Source: Asterias rubens
Taxonomy: Eukaryota; Echinodermata; Asteroidea; Forcipulatida; Asteriidae
Length of the DNA: 64,000 nt
Direction of reading: 5' to 3'
NCBI RefSeq assembly: GCF_902459465.1
Contig: NC_047067.1
Location: 15,932,151 to 15,996,150, forward strand
Every line of letters begins with the position of its first letter. Positions within the stretch are counted from its first letter, which is position 1. A model generated the notes under the pieces. The model searched no databases and was not told where the DNA came from. It worked only from the letters and a program-made list of their open reading frames with translations. Positions 23,201-36,012 of this stretch are shown here, in pieces. Both the position numbers and the translations under genes were made by a program.

Positions 23201-26200
23201 CGGGAACCTCTGGGTTATGGGCACAGCACGCTTCCACTGCACCACTCTGCTAGCTTACAAAGTGATGCAAAATAGTGTACAAAACCATCTCAAAAATAGG
23301 ATTTCACATTTTGAACACACTTACTTAAAAATGTTTAGCCGAGCGAGATTTCGATCCGGGAACCTCTGGGTTATGGGCCCAGCACGCTTCCACTGCACCA
23401 CTCTGCTAGCTTACAAAGTGATGCAAAATAGTGTACAAAACCATCTCAAAAATAGGATTTCACATTTTGAACACACTTACTTAAAAATGTTTAGCCGAGC
23501 GAGATTTCGATCCGGGAACCTCTGGGTTATGGGCCCAGCACGTTCCACTGCGCCACTTTGCTAGCTTACAAAGTGATGCAAAATAGTGTACAAAACAATC
23601 TCAAAAGTAGGATTTCACAATTTGAACACATTTACTTAAAAAGTGTAAGCAGAGCGATATTTCGATCCGGGAACCTCTGGGTTATGGGCCCAGCACGCAT
23701 CCACTGCGCCACTCTGCTAGTTTACAAAGTGATGCAAAATAGTGTACAAAACCATCTGAAAAGTAGGATTTTACATTTTGAACACATTTACTCGAAAAGT
23801 GTTAGCAGAGCGATATTTCGATCCTCGGACCTCTCGGTTATGGGCCCAGCACGCTTCCACTGCGCCACTCTGCTAGCTTACAAAGTGATGCAAAATAGTG
23901 TACAAAACCATCTCAAAAATAAGATTTCACATTTTGAACACACTTACTTAAAAAATGTTAGCAGAGCGAGATTTCGATCCGGGAACCTCTGGGTTATGGG
24001 CCCAGCACGCTTCCACTACGCCACTTTGCTAGCTTACAAAGTGATGCAAAATAGTGTACAAAACCATCTCAAAAATAGGATTTCACATTTTGAACACACT
24101 TACTTAAAAAATGTTAGCAGAGCGAGATTTCGATCCGGGAACATCTGGGTTATGGGCCCAGCACGCTTCCACAGCGCCACTTTGCTAACTTTACAAAGTG
24201 ATGCAAAATAGTGTACAAAACCATCTCAAAAATAGGATTTCACAAATTGAACACATTTACTTAAAAAGTGTTAGCAGAGCGATACTTCGATCCTCGGACC
24301 TCTGGGTTATGGGCCCAGCACGCTTCCACTGCGCCACTTTGCTAGCTTACAAAGTGATGCAAAATAGTGTACAAAACCATCTCAAAAATAGGATTTCACA
24401 TTTTGAACACACTTACTTAAAACATGTTAGCAGAGCGAGATTTCGATCCGGGAACATCTGGGTTATGGGCCCAGCACGCTTCCACTGCGCCACTTTGCTA
24501 ACTTTACAAAGTGATGCAAAATAGTGTACAAAACCATCTCAAAAATAAGATTTCACAAATTGAACACATTTACTTAAAAAGTGTTAGCAGAGCGATACTT
24601 CGATCCTCGGACCTCTGGGTTATGGGCCCAGCACGCTTCCACTGCGCCACTCTGCTTGCTTACAAAGTGATTCAAAATAGTGTACAAAACCATCTCAAAA
24701 ATAGGATTTCACATCTTGACCACATTTACTTAAAAAGTGTTAGCAGAGCGAGATTTCGATCCGAGAACCTCTGGGTTAAGAGCCAAGCACGCTTCCACTG
24801 CGCCACTCTGCTTGCTTACAAAGTGATGCAAAATAGTGTACAAAACCATCTAAAAAATAGGGTTCCACAATTTTAACACATTTACTTAAAAAGTGTTAGC
24901 AGAGAGAGAGATTTCGATCCGGGAACCTCTGGGTTATGGGCCCAGCACGCATCCACTGCGCCACTCTGCTAGTTTACAAAGTGATGCAAAATAGTGTACA
25001 AAACCATCTAAAAAATAGGATTTCACATTTTGAACACATTTACTTAAAAAGTGTTAGCAGAGCGAGATTTCGATCCGGGAACCTCTGGGTTATGGGCCCA
25101 GCACGCTTCCACTGCGCCACTCTGCTTGCTTACAAAGTGATGCAAAATAGTGTACAAAACCATCTCAAAAATAGGATTTCACATTTTGAACACACTTACT
25201 TAAAAAGTGTTAGCAGCGCGAGACTTCGATCCTCGGACCTCTGGGTTATAGGCCCAGCACGCTTTCACTGCGCCACTCTGCTTGCTTACAAAGTGATGCA
25301 AAATAGTGTACAAAACCATCTCAAAAATAGGATTTCACATTTTGAACACATTTATTTAAAAAGTTTTAGCAGAGCGAGACTTCGATCCTCGGACCTCTGG
25401 GTTATAGGCCCAGCACGCTTCCACTGCGCCACTCTGTTGCTTACAAAGTGATTCAAAATAGTGTACAAAACCATCTCAAAAATAGGATTTCACATTTTGA
25501 ACACACTTACTTAAAAAGTGTTAGCAGAGCGAGACTTCGATCCTCGGACCTCTAGGTTATAGGCCCAGCACGCTTCCACTGCGCCACTCTGCTTGCTTAC
25601 AAAGTGATGCAAAGTAGTGTACAAAACCATCTCAAAAATAGGATTTCACATTTTGAACAAATTTACTTAAAAAGTGTTAGCAGAGCGAGATTTCTATCCG
25701 TTAACCTCTAGGTTATGGGCCCAGCACGCTTCCACTGCGCCACTCTGCTAGCTTACAAGTGATGCAAAATAATGTACAAAACAATCTCAAAAGTAGGATT
25801 TCACAATTTGAACACATTTATTTAAAAAGTGTTAGCAGAGCGAGATTTCTATCCGTTAACCTCAAGGTTATGGGCCCAGCACGCTTCCACTGCGCCACTC
25901 TGCTAGCTTACAAGTGATGCAAAATAGTGTACAAAACAATCTCAAAAGAAGGATTTCACAATTTGAACACATTTACTTAAAAAGTGTTAGCTGAGCGAGA
26001 TTTCTATCCGGGAACCTCCAGGTTATGGGCCCAGCACGCTTCCACTGCGCCACTCTGCTTGGTTACAAAGTGATGCAAAATAGTGTACAAAACCATCTCA
26101 AAAATAGGATTTCACAATTTGAACACATTTACTTAAAAAGTATTAGCAGAGCGAGATTTCGATCCGGGAACCTCTGTGTTATGGGCCCAGCACGCTTCCA

Positions 26201-26849
26201 CTGCGCCACTCTGCTTGCTTACAAGGTGATACACATTTACTTAAAAAGTGTTAGCAGAGCGAGATTTCGATCCGGGAACCCCTGGGTTATGGGCCCAGCA
26301 CGCTTCCACTGCGCCACTCTGCTTGCTTACAAAGTGATGCAAAATAGTGTTCAAAACCATCTCAAAAATAGGATTTCACAATTTGAACACATTTCCTTAA
26401 AAATTATTAGCAGAGCGAGGTTTCGATTCTCGGACCTCTGGGTTATGGGCCCAGCACGCTTCCACTGCGCCACTCTGCTTGCTGCACAGTTATGCAAATT
26501 TGTTTTCAAAACTTTTTAAAGAAACTGGATTACACAATAATTTGGAAACACTTAAAAAAAAAAAAAAAACTGCGCCACTTTCCTTGCTTACAAAGTGATT
26601 CAAAATAGTGTACAAAACCATCTCAAAAGTAGGATTTCACAATTTAAACACATTTAAATTTCTTTAAAAAGTGTTAGCAGAGCGAGGTTTCGATCCTCGG
26701 ACCTCTGGGTTATGGGCCCAGCACGCTTTTACTGCGCAGCTCTGCTTGCTTACAAAGTGATGCAAAATAGTTTACAAAACCATCTCAAAAATAAAATTTC
26801 ACACTTTGAACACATTTACTTAAAAAGTGTTAGCAGAGCGAGATTTCTA
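20281..26849 (-). tRNA. Array block 1: about 40 decayed initiator tRNA-Met copies
   Basis: The first copies (20281-21330) are widely spaced and divergent, with damaged anticodon or acceptor ends and octamer-type spacers. From about 21330 the 156-bp rhythm is regular. Almost all copies have a changed T arm: plus-strand GAGATTTCGATCCGGG (three mispairs in the T stem) or GAGATTTCGATCCTCGG (one G.U pair at 53-61). The acceptor end GCCACTTTGCT, giving a mispair in the acceptor stem, is frequent. I found no exact consensus gene here. Many may be pseudogenes, although anticodon CAT is kept in most. Confidence 0.85.
22244..22315 (-). tRNA. Initiator-type tRNA body with TAT anticodon
   Basis: The plus strand reads GGGTTATAGGCCC where consensus has GGGTTATGGGCCC. 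The minus-strand anticodon loop is therefore CCTATAA, anticodon TAT (Ile, AUA codon). Acceptor, D and anticodon stems are intact; the T stem has one G.U pair. The same change occurs at about 25247, 25405, 25559, 35690 and 55793. It may be a dead copy. Confidence 0.6.
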
Positions 26850-29839
26850 ATAATAATAATTAACCATTCTTATATAGCGCATAACACATAGAAATCAAAC
26901 ATGTCCCTAAGCGCTTCTGAGAAAAACACAACAGAATACAAAGACAAGACGTACTGGGTAACAAATAAAATGGATGAATTAAACGATAAATAAGTGCGTC
27001 TTTAAAGCAATCTTAAACCTAATAATGGAATCAATGTTTTTTATGTGTTCCGGGAGATTGTTCCATAAGGTTGAGGCAGTGTGAACGAAGCTGCGTTCAC
27101 CATATGATTTGGTTATCACTGGTGGAATAACAAACAACTTTTTCTTGTTAGAACGAAGATTTCTAGAAGGTGTGTACAATGTTAACAGCTCTGTCAAATA
27201 AGGAGGCGCAAAATCATAAAAACATTCATATGCTAACAACAATATTTTGAATGAAATGCGAGAGTGAATAGGTAGCCAGTGTAAGTCTCTTAGAATAACA
27301 GACACAGGTTCATGTTTCCTAATACGATAAATAAGACGAGCTGCAGAGTTCTGCACAACCTGCATCTTCTGCACTTGACGAGCCGAGATCCCAGAAAGGA
27401 GGCTATTGCAAAAATCAAGATGACACACCACAAAAGCATGAATCAAACGTTCAGTAGTGTGTTTATCTATCAGGTTGCGAATTTTCCCGATTTTGTGAAG
27501 TGCAAAAGATGCTGATCTGCATTTCTGTGAAACAAAACTGTCCATAGTGAAATTATCATCAAATATTGCACCCAAATTACGACACTTCCTGACAGAATTA
27601 ACCTGTGTGCCATCTAAATCAATGAATGATATGTGATCTGTGGAACGAAAACGGGAAGATATGTGAAGGAATTCAGTCTTGTTGCTATTGAGCTTAAGAC
27701 CGTTGATTTGAGACCATTCCTTAATTGCTTGAACACAGTCAACCATCTGAGTAATAACATCACATGCTTCTGAATGTTTAAATGCAATATACAATTGAGT
27801 GTCATCAGCGTAGAACATTTTATGAACATTATGATTGTCAATTAGTGACTCTAGTGGAGCAGTGTACAGTGTAAACAACAGGGGACCTAGCACAGAACCT
27901 TGAGGTACCCCTTGAGCAATACAATAACTTGACGATTGTTCATTTCCTATAACAACAGTGTGGTTACGATTTGACAAATAAGACTCAATCCAGTCGAGTG
28001 CCTTACTGCGAATACCAAACCTTTGCGACAATCGTTGCAGCAAGACATCATGCTTGATGGTGTCAAACGCAGACGAGAAGTCTAAGAGGACAAGTATGAC
28101 TTCCTCGCCCTTATCAAGTGTCAACAATACATCATTTGTTATTCGCAGTAAGGCAGTTTCAACACTATGGAATGATCTGTACCCAGATTGAAATTTTGCG
28201 TGGAGTTCATGATCATTTAAGTACCGTTGCAACTGTAAAGCTGCCATTCTTTCTAATGTCTTAGCAAAGAACTTCAAGTTTGCAATAGGGCGGTAATTAT
28301 TAAGTACATCAGAATCACATTTCAAGCCTTTGAGAATTGGTACAATGTTTGCAAGTTTGAATTTTTCAGGAAAACAACCACTATTAAATGACTCATTGAT
28401 AACAAAAGTAATGATAGGTGTTAGTTCATGAAGACATTTCTTTAGCAGGTGAGTTGGGATCGGGTCAAGATTACACGTCGTTGAAGTAGAGTTAGTGATA
28501 ACTTTCAAGACTTCTTTTTCAGTGACACGCTTAAATTTGTCAAATGAAAAAGTTGTCTGGTGTTCAGGAAGTCGATCAGTGTCAGTAGGTGAAGATGACT
28601 GCAATTCTGCAGTTATCTTGTTGACTTTTTCAGCAAAGAATTGAATGAACCGCTCAGGAAGAGGAACTGCACTGCCATGATTACTCGGAAGAACCTTTGC
28701 AGAGCGTGGGCGGGTTAGTTGATCCACTTTTCTGAACAGTTCACGGTTACTGCAGTCTTTCAGCTGATCTCTGTGGTGCCACTTTTTAGCAGATGATAGT
28801 TTATTGTTGTATTGATGAGAGGCACTTCTAAAAATCTGACGATCAATTTCTAGGCCTCTTGGAGAAAAGGCCTTCCTTTCCAGTGCTCGCAGTTGTTTTG
28901 CAGTACGAAGCTCGTCATTGAACCAAGGGGACTTAGGATGACACCTGAATATACGTGAGATCATCGGAGCATGCTTATCAAGAAGAGCAGAAAGGACACG
29001 CCCGTATTGATCGATAAGGGTTTTAGTGTCATTTGATGGGGAGACACACAACTCAGATTGCAGAATGTCATCGCGAAAATGATCAATGTTAATATCACGA
29101 ATTTTCCGCATGTTGATGGTGATTTTCACAGGTCCAGGCTTACGTATGTGCAGGGAGCATTTAACAGCTACATGATCAGATGGAAGGTAGCTGGTTGAGC
29201 CGACAACGCTGACGAAACTTTCAGTGTCACGAGAAAGAATGAGGTCAAGTGTGTGACCACCTTGATGTGTGGGAAAGGACACGTGTTGCTTCAAGTTGAG
29301 GGATGTGATGAGGTCCACAAACTGAGTAGCGCTGCGATCAGTTTCAGTGTCAACGTGAAAGTTGAAGTCTCCAACGATCAGAAGACGATGGGGAGTTGAC
29401 ATCAGTTGCTCCAAGAAAGTTGAAAACTCTTGGAGGAACAACTGGTCTGTTATCTCTCCTGTGCTCGTTCTTTGAGGGCGATATAAAACAACCAGATGCA
29501 CTGGAGTTTGTTGGCGTGAAGTCAATAGCAGGTTGATGTGCTCAAATGAAGAAAATTCTGGATATTCAACTGTTCGAACCTGGAAAGATTTGTTGACACA
29601 AACACCAACGCCTCCACCCGCACGACCCACACGTGGCTTGTGGTACCATGCATAGTTCTTAAGTGTGGATAGAAGTTGTGCCTGCGTAAAGTCATCCCGC
29701 TCATCTCCAGAGCACCATGTCTCTGTGACAGCTAATATGTCTATGTTGTCACCAATGACAAAGTCACATAGCATATTAACTTTGTTTGTTAAGGATCTGG
29801 CGTTCCAGAGGGCAAATCTTACATGTTCAGCATCAGAGA
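26850..29839 (-). mobile_element. 5'-truncated L2-type LINE inserted in a tRNA copy
   Basis: The element lies in the minus direction. It starts in the endonuclease domain and ends in a short 3' UTR with GCGCTATATAAGAATGG followed by (TAA)n as read at 26849-26860. Flanks GCGAGATTTC and TATCCGTTAACC together rebuild a tRNA copy like those at 25690 and 25850, so the insertion split the T arm. At most 3 bp (CTA) are shared at the two junctions. The 5' truncation, A/T-rich microsatellite tail and protein sequence fit the L2/CR1 group. Confidence 0.9.
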
Positions 29840-29840
29840 C
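26979..29840 (-). CDS. LINE endonuclease/reverse transcriptase (L2-like), 5'-truncated, open
   Basis: The frame is open across the whole insert: 931 residues from the first Met at 29774, and 22 more codons upstream to the junction, including ALWNARSLTNK, the usual start of the apurinic-type endonuclease. Endonuclease motifs: LAVTETWC, LIVGDFNFHVD and SDHVAVK. The linker includes SPWFNDELR. RT motifs: DPIPTHLL, NYRPIANLKFFAKTLER, LLDFSSAFDTIKHDVLL (motif A Asp), QGVPQGSVLGPLLFTLY (motif B), FYADDTQLYI (catalytic Asp pair) and LNSNKTEFLH. The C-terminal region is typical (DLHWLPIHSRI, FKIALKTHLF). The protein would nick DNA and copy LINE RNA at the target. No internal stop or shift is seen, so the insertion is young, but the copy lacks its promoter and any ORF1. 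Confidence 0.95.
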   Translation of the reverse strand, partial: VSDAEHVRFALWNARSLTNKVNMLCDFVIGDNIDILAVTETWCSGDERDDFTQAQLLSTLKNYAWYHKPRVGRAGGGVGVCVNKSFQVRTVEYPEFSSFEHINLLLTSRQQTPVHLVVLYRPQRTSTGEITDQLFLQEFSTFLEQLMSTPHRLLIVGDFNFHVDTETDRSATQFVDLITSLNLKQHVSFPTHQGGHTLDLILSRDTESFVSVVGSTSYLPSDHVAVKCSLHIRKPGPVKITINMRKIRDINIDHFRDDILQSELCVSPSNDTKTLIDQYGRVLSALLDKHAPMISRIFRCHPKSPWFNDELRTAKQLRALERKAFSPRGLEIDRQIFRSASHQYNNKLSSAKKWHHRDQLKDCSNRELFRKVDQLTRPRSAKVLPSNHGSAVPLPERFIQFFAEKVNKITAELQSSSPTDTDRLPEHQTTFSFDKFKRVTEKEVLKVITNSTSTTCNLDPIPTHLLKKCLHELTPIITFVINESFNSGCFPEKFKLANIVPILKGLKCDSDVLNNYRPIANLKFFAKTLERMAALQLQRYLNDHELHAKFQSGYRSFHSVETALLRITNDVLLTLDKGEEVILVLLDFSSAFDTIKHDVLLQRLSQRFGIRSKALDWIESYLSNRNHTVVIGNEQSSSYCIAQGVPQGSVLGPLLFTLYTAPLESLIDNHNVHKMFYADDTQLYIAFKHSEACDVITQMVDCVQAIKEWSQINGLKLNSNKTEFLHISSRFRSTDHISFIDLDGTQVNSVRKCRNLGAIFDDNFTMDSFVSQKCRSASFALHKIGKIRNLIDKHTTERLIHAFVVCHLDFCNSLLSGISARQVQKMQVVQNSAARLIYRIRKHEPVSVILRDLHWLPIHSRISFKILLLAYECFYDFAPPYLTELLTLYTPSRNLRSNKKKLFVIPPVITKSYGERSFVHTASTLWNNLPEHIKNIDSIIRFKIALKTHLFIV

Positions 29841-31071
29841 TATCCGTTAACCTCTAGGTTATGGGCCCAGCACGCTTCCACTGCGCCACTCTGCTAGCTT
29901 ACAAGTGATGCAAAATAGTGTACAAAACAATCTCAAAAGAAGAATTCACAATGTGAACACATTTACTTAAAAAGTGTTAGCAGAGTGAGGTGTCGATCCT
30001 CGGACCTCTGGGTTAAGGGCCCAGCACGCTTCCACTGCGCCACTCTGCTAGCTTACAGAGTGTTGCAAAATAGTGTACAAAACCATCTCAAAAGTAGGAT
30101 TTCACAATTTGAACACATTAATTTACTTAAAAAATGTTAGCAGAGCGAGATTTCTATCCGGGAACCTCTAGGTTATGGGCCCATCACGGTTCCACTGCGC
30201 CACTCTGCTAGCTTACAAAGTGATGCAAAATAGTGTACATAACCATCTCAAAAATAGAATTTCACATTTTGAACACATTTACTTAAAAAGTGTTAGCAGA
30301 GCGAGATTTCGATCCTCGGACCTCTGGGTTATGGGACCAGCACTCTTCCACTTCGCCACTCTGCTAGCTTACAAAGTGATGAAAAATAGTGTACAAAACC
30401 ATCTCAAAAGTAGGATTTCACATTTTGAACACATTTACTTAAAAAGTGTTAGCAGAGCGATATTTCGATACGGGAACCTCTGGGTTATGGGCCCAGCACG
30501 CTTCCACTGCGCCACTCTGCTTGCTTACAAAGTGATGCAAAATAGTGTACAAAACCACTCAAAAATAGGATTTCACAATTTGAACACATTTACTTAAAAA
30601 GTGTTAGCAGAGCGAGATTTCGATCCTCGGACCTCTGGGTTATGGGCCAAGCACGCTTCCACTGCGCCACTCTGCTTGCTTACAAAGTGATGCAAAATAG
30701 TATACAAAACCATCTCAAAAATAGGGTTCCACAATTTGAACACATTTACTTAAAAAGTGTTAGCAGAGCGAGATTTCGATCCTCGGACCTCTGGGTTATG
30801 GGCCAAGCACGCTTCCACTGCGCCACTCTGCTTGCTTACAAAGTGATGCAAAATAGTATACAAAACCATCTCAAAAATAGGGTTCCACAATTTGAACACA
30901 TTTACTTAAAAAGTGTTAGCAGAGCGAGATTTCGATCCTCGGACCTCTGGGTTATGGGCCAAGCACGCTTCCACTGCGCCACTCTACTAGCTTACAAAGT
31001 GATGCAAAATAGTGTACAAAACCATCACAAAAATAGGTTTCACATGTTGAACACATTTACTTAAAAAGTGT

Positions 31072-31143
31072 TAGCAGAGCGAGATTTCGATCCTCGGACC
31101 TCTGGGTTAAGGGCCCAGCACGCTTCCACTGCGCCACTCTGCT
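31072..31143 (-). tRNA. Initiator-type tRNA body with CTT anticodon
   Basis: The plus strand reads GGGTTAAGGGCCC, so the minus loop is CCCTTAA, anticodon CTT (Lys, AAG). The rest is intact except one G.U pair in the T stem. A similar change is present at about 30010. At 51608 and 54566 it is joined by a change in the anticodon stem. Confidence 0.55.
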
Positions 31144-32163
31144 TGCTTACAAAGTGATGCAAAATAGTGTACAAAACCATCTCAAAAGTAGGATTTCACA
31201 ATTTGAACACATTAATTTACTTAAAAAATGTTAGCAGAGCGAGATTTCTATCCGGGAACCTCTAGGTTATGGGCACAGCACGCTTCCAATGCGCCACTAT
31301 GCTAGCTTACAAAGTGATGCAAAATAGTGTACATAACCATCTCAAAAATAGAATTTCACATTTTGAACACATTTACTTAAAAAGTGTTAGCAGAGCGAGA
31401 TTTCGATCCTCGGACCTCTGGGTTATGGGACCAGCACGCTTCCACTGCGCCACTCTGCTTGCTTACAAAGTGATGCAAAATAGTGTACAAAACCACTCAA
31501 AAGTAGGATTTCACATTTTGAACACATTTACTTAAAAAGTGTTAGCAGAGCGATATTTCGATCCGGGAACCTCTGGGTTATGGGCCCAGCACGCTTCCAC
31601 TGCGCCACTCTGCTTGCTTACAAAGTGATGCAAAATAGTGTACAAAACCACTCAAAAATAGGATTTCACAATTTGAACACATTTACTTAAAAAGTGTTAG
31701 CAGAGCGAGATTTCGATCCTCGGACCTCTGGGTTATGGGCGCAGCCCGCATCCACTGCGCCACTCTGATAGCTTACAAAGTGATGCAAAATAGTGTTCAA
31801 AACCATCTCAAAAATAGGATTTCACATTTTGAAAACATTTACTTAAAAAGTGTTAGCAGAGCGATATTTCGATCCTCGGACCTCTGGGTTATGGGCCCAG
31901 CACGCCTTCACTTCGCCTATCTACTAGTTTACAAAGTGATGCAAAATAGTGTACAAAACCATCTCAAAAATAGGGTTCCACAATTTGAACACATTTACTT
32001 AAAAAGTGTTAGCAGAGCGAGATTTCGATCCTCGGACCTCTGGGTTATGGGCCAAGCACGCTTCCACTGCGCCACTCTACTAGCTTACAAAGTGATGCAA
32101 AATAGTGTACAAAACCATCACAAAAATAGGTTTCACATGTTGAACACATTTACTTAAAAAGTG

Positions 32164-32235
32164 TTAGCAGAGCGAGATTTCGATCCGGGAACCTCTGGGT
32201 TTTAGGCCAAGCACGCTTCCACTGCGCCACTCTGC
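32164..32235 (-). pseudogene. Initiator-type tRNA copy with TAA anticodon
   Basis: The plus strand reads GGGTTTTAGGCC, giving loop CCTAAAA and anticodon TAA (Leu, UUA). Its T arm is of the broken CCGGG type, so I regard it as a pseudogene. Confidence 0.5.
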
Positions 32236-34914
32236 TTGCTTACAAAGTGATGCAAAATTGTGTACAAAACCATCACAAAAATAGGATTTCACATTTTGAA
32301 CACATTTACTTAATTCCACTGCGCCACTCTGCTTGCTTACAAAGTGATGCAAAATAGTGTACAAAACCATCTCAAAAATAGGGTTCCACATTTTGAACAC
32401 ATTTACTTTAAAAGTGTTAGCAGAGAGAGATTTCGATCCGGGAACCTCTGGGTTATGGGCCCAGCACGCATCCACTGCGCCACTCTGCTAGCTTACAAAG
32501 TGATGCAAAATAGTGTACAAAACCATCTCAAAAATAGGATTTCACAATTTGAACACATTTACCTAAAAAGTGTTAGCAGAGGGATATTTCGATCCTCGGA
32601 CTTCTGGGTTATGGGCCCAGCACGCTTCCACTGCGCTGCTCTGCTTGCTTACAAAGTGATGCAAAATAGTGTACAAAACACTCTCAAAAATAGGATTTCA
32701 CAACTTGAACACATTTACTTAAAAAGTGTTAGCAGAGCGACATTTCGATCCTCGGACCTCTGGGTTATGGGCCCAGCCCGCTTCCACTGCGCCACTCTGC
32801 TAGCTTACAAAGTGATGCAAAATAGTGTACAAAACCATCTCAAAAATAGGATTTCACATTTTGAAAACATTTACTTAAAAAGTGTTAGCAGAGCGATATT
32901 TCGATCCTCGGATTTCTGGGTTATGGGCCCAGCACGCTTCCACTGCGCAGCTCTGCTTGCTTACAAAGTGATGCAAAATAGTGTAGAAAACCATCTCAAA
33001 AATAGGATTGCACAATTTGAACACATTTACTTAAAAAGTGTTAGCAGAGCGAGATTTCGATCCTCGGACCTCTGGGTTATGGGCCCAGCCCGCTTCCACT
33101 GCGCCACTCTGCTAGCTTACAAAGTGATGCAAAATAGTGTTCAAAACCATCTCAAAAATAGGATTTCACATTTTGAAAACATTTACTTAAAAAGTGTTAG
33201 CAGAGCGATATTTCGATCCTCGGACCTCTGGGTTATGGGCCCAGCACGCTTCCACTTCGCCACTCTGCTAGCTTACAAAGTGATGCAAAATAGTGTACAA
33301 AACCATCTCAAAAATAGGATTTCACAATTTGAACACATTTACCTAAAAGGTGTTAGCAGAGCGAGATTTCGATCCTCGGACATCTGTGTTATGGGCCCAG
33401 CACGCTTCCACTTCACCACTCTGCTAGCTTACAAAGTGATGCAAAATAGTGTACAAAACCATCACAAAAATAGGTTTCACATTTTGAACACATTTACTTA
33501 AAAAGTGTTAGCAGAGCGAGATTTTATCCGGGAACCTCTAAGTTATGGGCCCAGCACGCTTCCACTGCGCCACTCTTATAGCTTACAAAATGATTCAAAA
33601 TAGTGTACAAAACCATCTCAAAAATAGGATTTCACAATTTTAACACATTTACTTAAAAAGTGTTAGCAGAGCGAGGTTTCGATCCTCGGACCCCTGGGTT
33701 ATGGGCCCAGCACGCTTCCACTGCGCCACTCTGCTTGCTTACAAAGTGATGCAAAATAGTGTACAAAACCATCTCAAAAAATGGATTTCACAATTTGAAC
33801 ACATTTAAATTTCCTTAAAAAGTCCTAGCAGAGCGAGGTTTCGATCCTCGGACCTCTGGGTTATGGGCCCAGCCCGCTTCCACTGCGCCACTCTGCTAGC
33901 TTACAAAGTGATGCAAGATAGTGTTCAAAACCATCTCAAAAATAGGATTTCACATTTTGAAAACATTTACTTAAAAAGTGTTAGCAGAGCGATATTTCGA
34001 TGCTCGGACCTCTGGGTTATGGGCCAAGCACGCTTCCACTGCGCCACTCTGCTAGCTTACAAAGTGATGCAAAGTAGTGTACAAAACCATCTCAAAAATA
34101 GGATTTCACATTTTGAACACATTTACTTAAAAAGTGTTAGCAGAGCGAGATTTCGATCCTCGGACCTCTGGGTTATGGGCCCAGCACGCCTCCACTGCGC
34201 CACTCTGCTAGCTTACAAGTGATGCAAAATAGTGTACAAAACCATCTCAAAAATGGGATTACACATTTTGAAAACATTTACTTAAAAAGTGTTAGCAGAG
34301 CGATATTTCGATCCTCGGACCTCTGGGTTATGGGCCCAGCACGCTTCCACTGCGCCACTCTGCTCGCTTACAAAGTGATGCAAAATAGTGTACAAAACCA
34401 TCTCAAAAATAGGATTTCACATCTTGAACACATTTACTTAAAAAGTGTTAGCAGAGCGAGATTTCGATCCTCGGACCTCTGGGTTATGGGCCAAGCACGC
34501 TTCCACTGCGCCACTCTGCTAGCTTACAAGTGATGCAAAATAGTGTACAAAACCATCTCAAAAATGGGATTACACATTTTGAAAACATTTACTTAAAAAG
34601 TGTTAGCAGAGCGATATTTCGATCCTCGGACCTCTGGGTTATGGGCCCAGCACGCTTCCACTGCGCCACTCTGCTAGCTTACAAAGTGATGCAAAATAGT
34701 GAACAAAACCATCTCAAAAATAGGATTTCACATCTTGAACACATTTACTTAAAAAGTGTTAGCAGAGCGAGATTTCGATCCTCGGACCTCTGGGGTATGG
34801 GCCCAGCACGCCTCCACGGCGCCACTCTGCTAGCTTACAAGTCATGCAAAATAGTGTACAAAACCATCTCAAAATTAGGATTTCACATTTTGAACACATT
34901 TACTTAGAAAGTGT

Positions 34915-34986
34915 TAGCACAGCGAGATTTCGATCTTCGGACCTCTGGGTTTTGGGCCCAGCACGCTTCCACTTCGCCACTCTGCT
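34915..34986 (-). pseudogene. Initiator-type tRNA copy with CAA anticodon
   Basis: The plus strand reads GGGTTTTGGGCCC, so the loop is CCCAAAA, anticodon CAA (Leu, UUG). The acceptor has one extra mispair (GCACAGCG) and the T stem is altered (GATCTTCGG). It is repeated at 48669-48740 within a segmental duplication. Confidence 0.55.
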
Positions 34987-35809
34987 AGCTTACAAAGTGA
35001 TGCAAAATAGTGTACAAAACCACCTCAAAAATAGGATTTCACATTTTGAACACATTTACTTAAAAAGTGTTAGCAGAGCGACATTTCGATCCTCGGACCT
35101 CTGGGCTATGGGCCCAGCACGCTTCCACTGCGCCACTCTGCTTGCTTACAAAGTGATGCAAAATAGTGTTCAAAACCATCTCAAAAATAGGATTTACACA
35201 ATAATTTGAACACACTTCAAAAACAAAAACAACATTCAAAAACTGCGCCACTTTGCTTGCTAACGAAGTGATTCAAAATAGTGTACAAAACCATCTCAAA
35301 AATAGGATTTCACAATTTTAACACATTTACTTAAAAAGTGTTAGCAGAGCGAGGTTCCGATCCTCGGACCTCTGGGTTATGGGCCCAGCACGCTTCCACT
35401 GCGCCACTCTGCTTGCTTACAAAGTGATGCAAAATAGTGTACAAAACCATCTCAAAAATAGGATTTCACATTTTGAACACATTTACTTAAAAAGTGTTAG
35501 CAGAGCGAGATTTCGATCCTCGGACCTCTTAGTTATGGGCCAAGCACGCTTCCACTTCGCCACTCTGCTAGCTTACAAAGTGATGCAAAATAGTGTACAA
35601 AACCATCTCAAAAATAGGATTGCACATTTTGAACACATTTACTTAAAAAGTGTTAGCAGAGCGATATTTCGATCCGGGAACCTCTGGGTTATAGGCCCAG
35701 CCCGCTTCCACTGCGCCACTCTGCTAGCTGACAAAGTGATGCAAAATAGTGAACAAAACCATCTCAAAAATAGGATTTCACAACTTGAACACATTTACTT
35801 AAAAAGTGT

Positions 35810-35881
35810 TAGCAGAGCGAGGTTTCGATCCTCGGACCTCTGGGTTATGGGCCCAGCACGCTTCCACTGCGCCACTCTGCT
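35810..35881 (-). tRNA. tRNA-iMet (CAT), exact consensus
   Basis: First exact consensus gene from the left. A T5 run follows 5 nt after the gene, and an octamer ATTTGCAT lies just upstream (35890s). Confidence 0.9.
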
Positions 35882-36012
35882 TGCTGCACAGTGATGCAAA
35901 TTTGTTTTCAAAACTTTTTTTAAAAACTGGATTACACAATAATTTGGAAACACTTAAAAAAAAAAAAAAAAACTGCACCACTCTGCTTGCTTACAAAGTG
36001 ATTCAAAATAGT

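Larger units (their letters stand above)
29840..36012 (-). tRNA. Array block 2: about 39 copies, mostly altered
   Basis: The rhythm stays at about 156 bp. T-arm types are mixed: G.U type (GAGATTTCGATCCTCGG), mismatch type (GATATTTCGATCCTCGG) and broken type (..CCGGG). Near the right end consensus-like GAGGTTTCGATCCTCGG copies appear: 33664-33735 differs only by C for T in the variable region, 33826-33897 by one base between D and anticodon stems, and 35810-35881 is exact. Several copies carry new anticodons. Confidence 0.85.

Noticed and set aside
27312-27515. Plus-strand and alternative minus-strand frames inside 26979-29774
   Set aside because: They overlap the long LINE EN-RT frame, which has clear domain motifs; the others are shadows.
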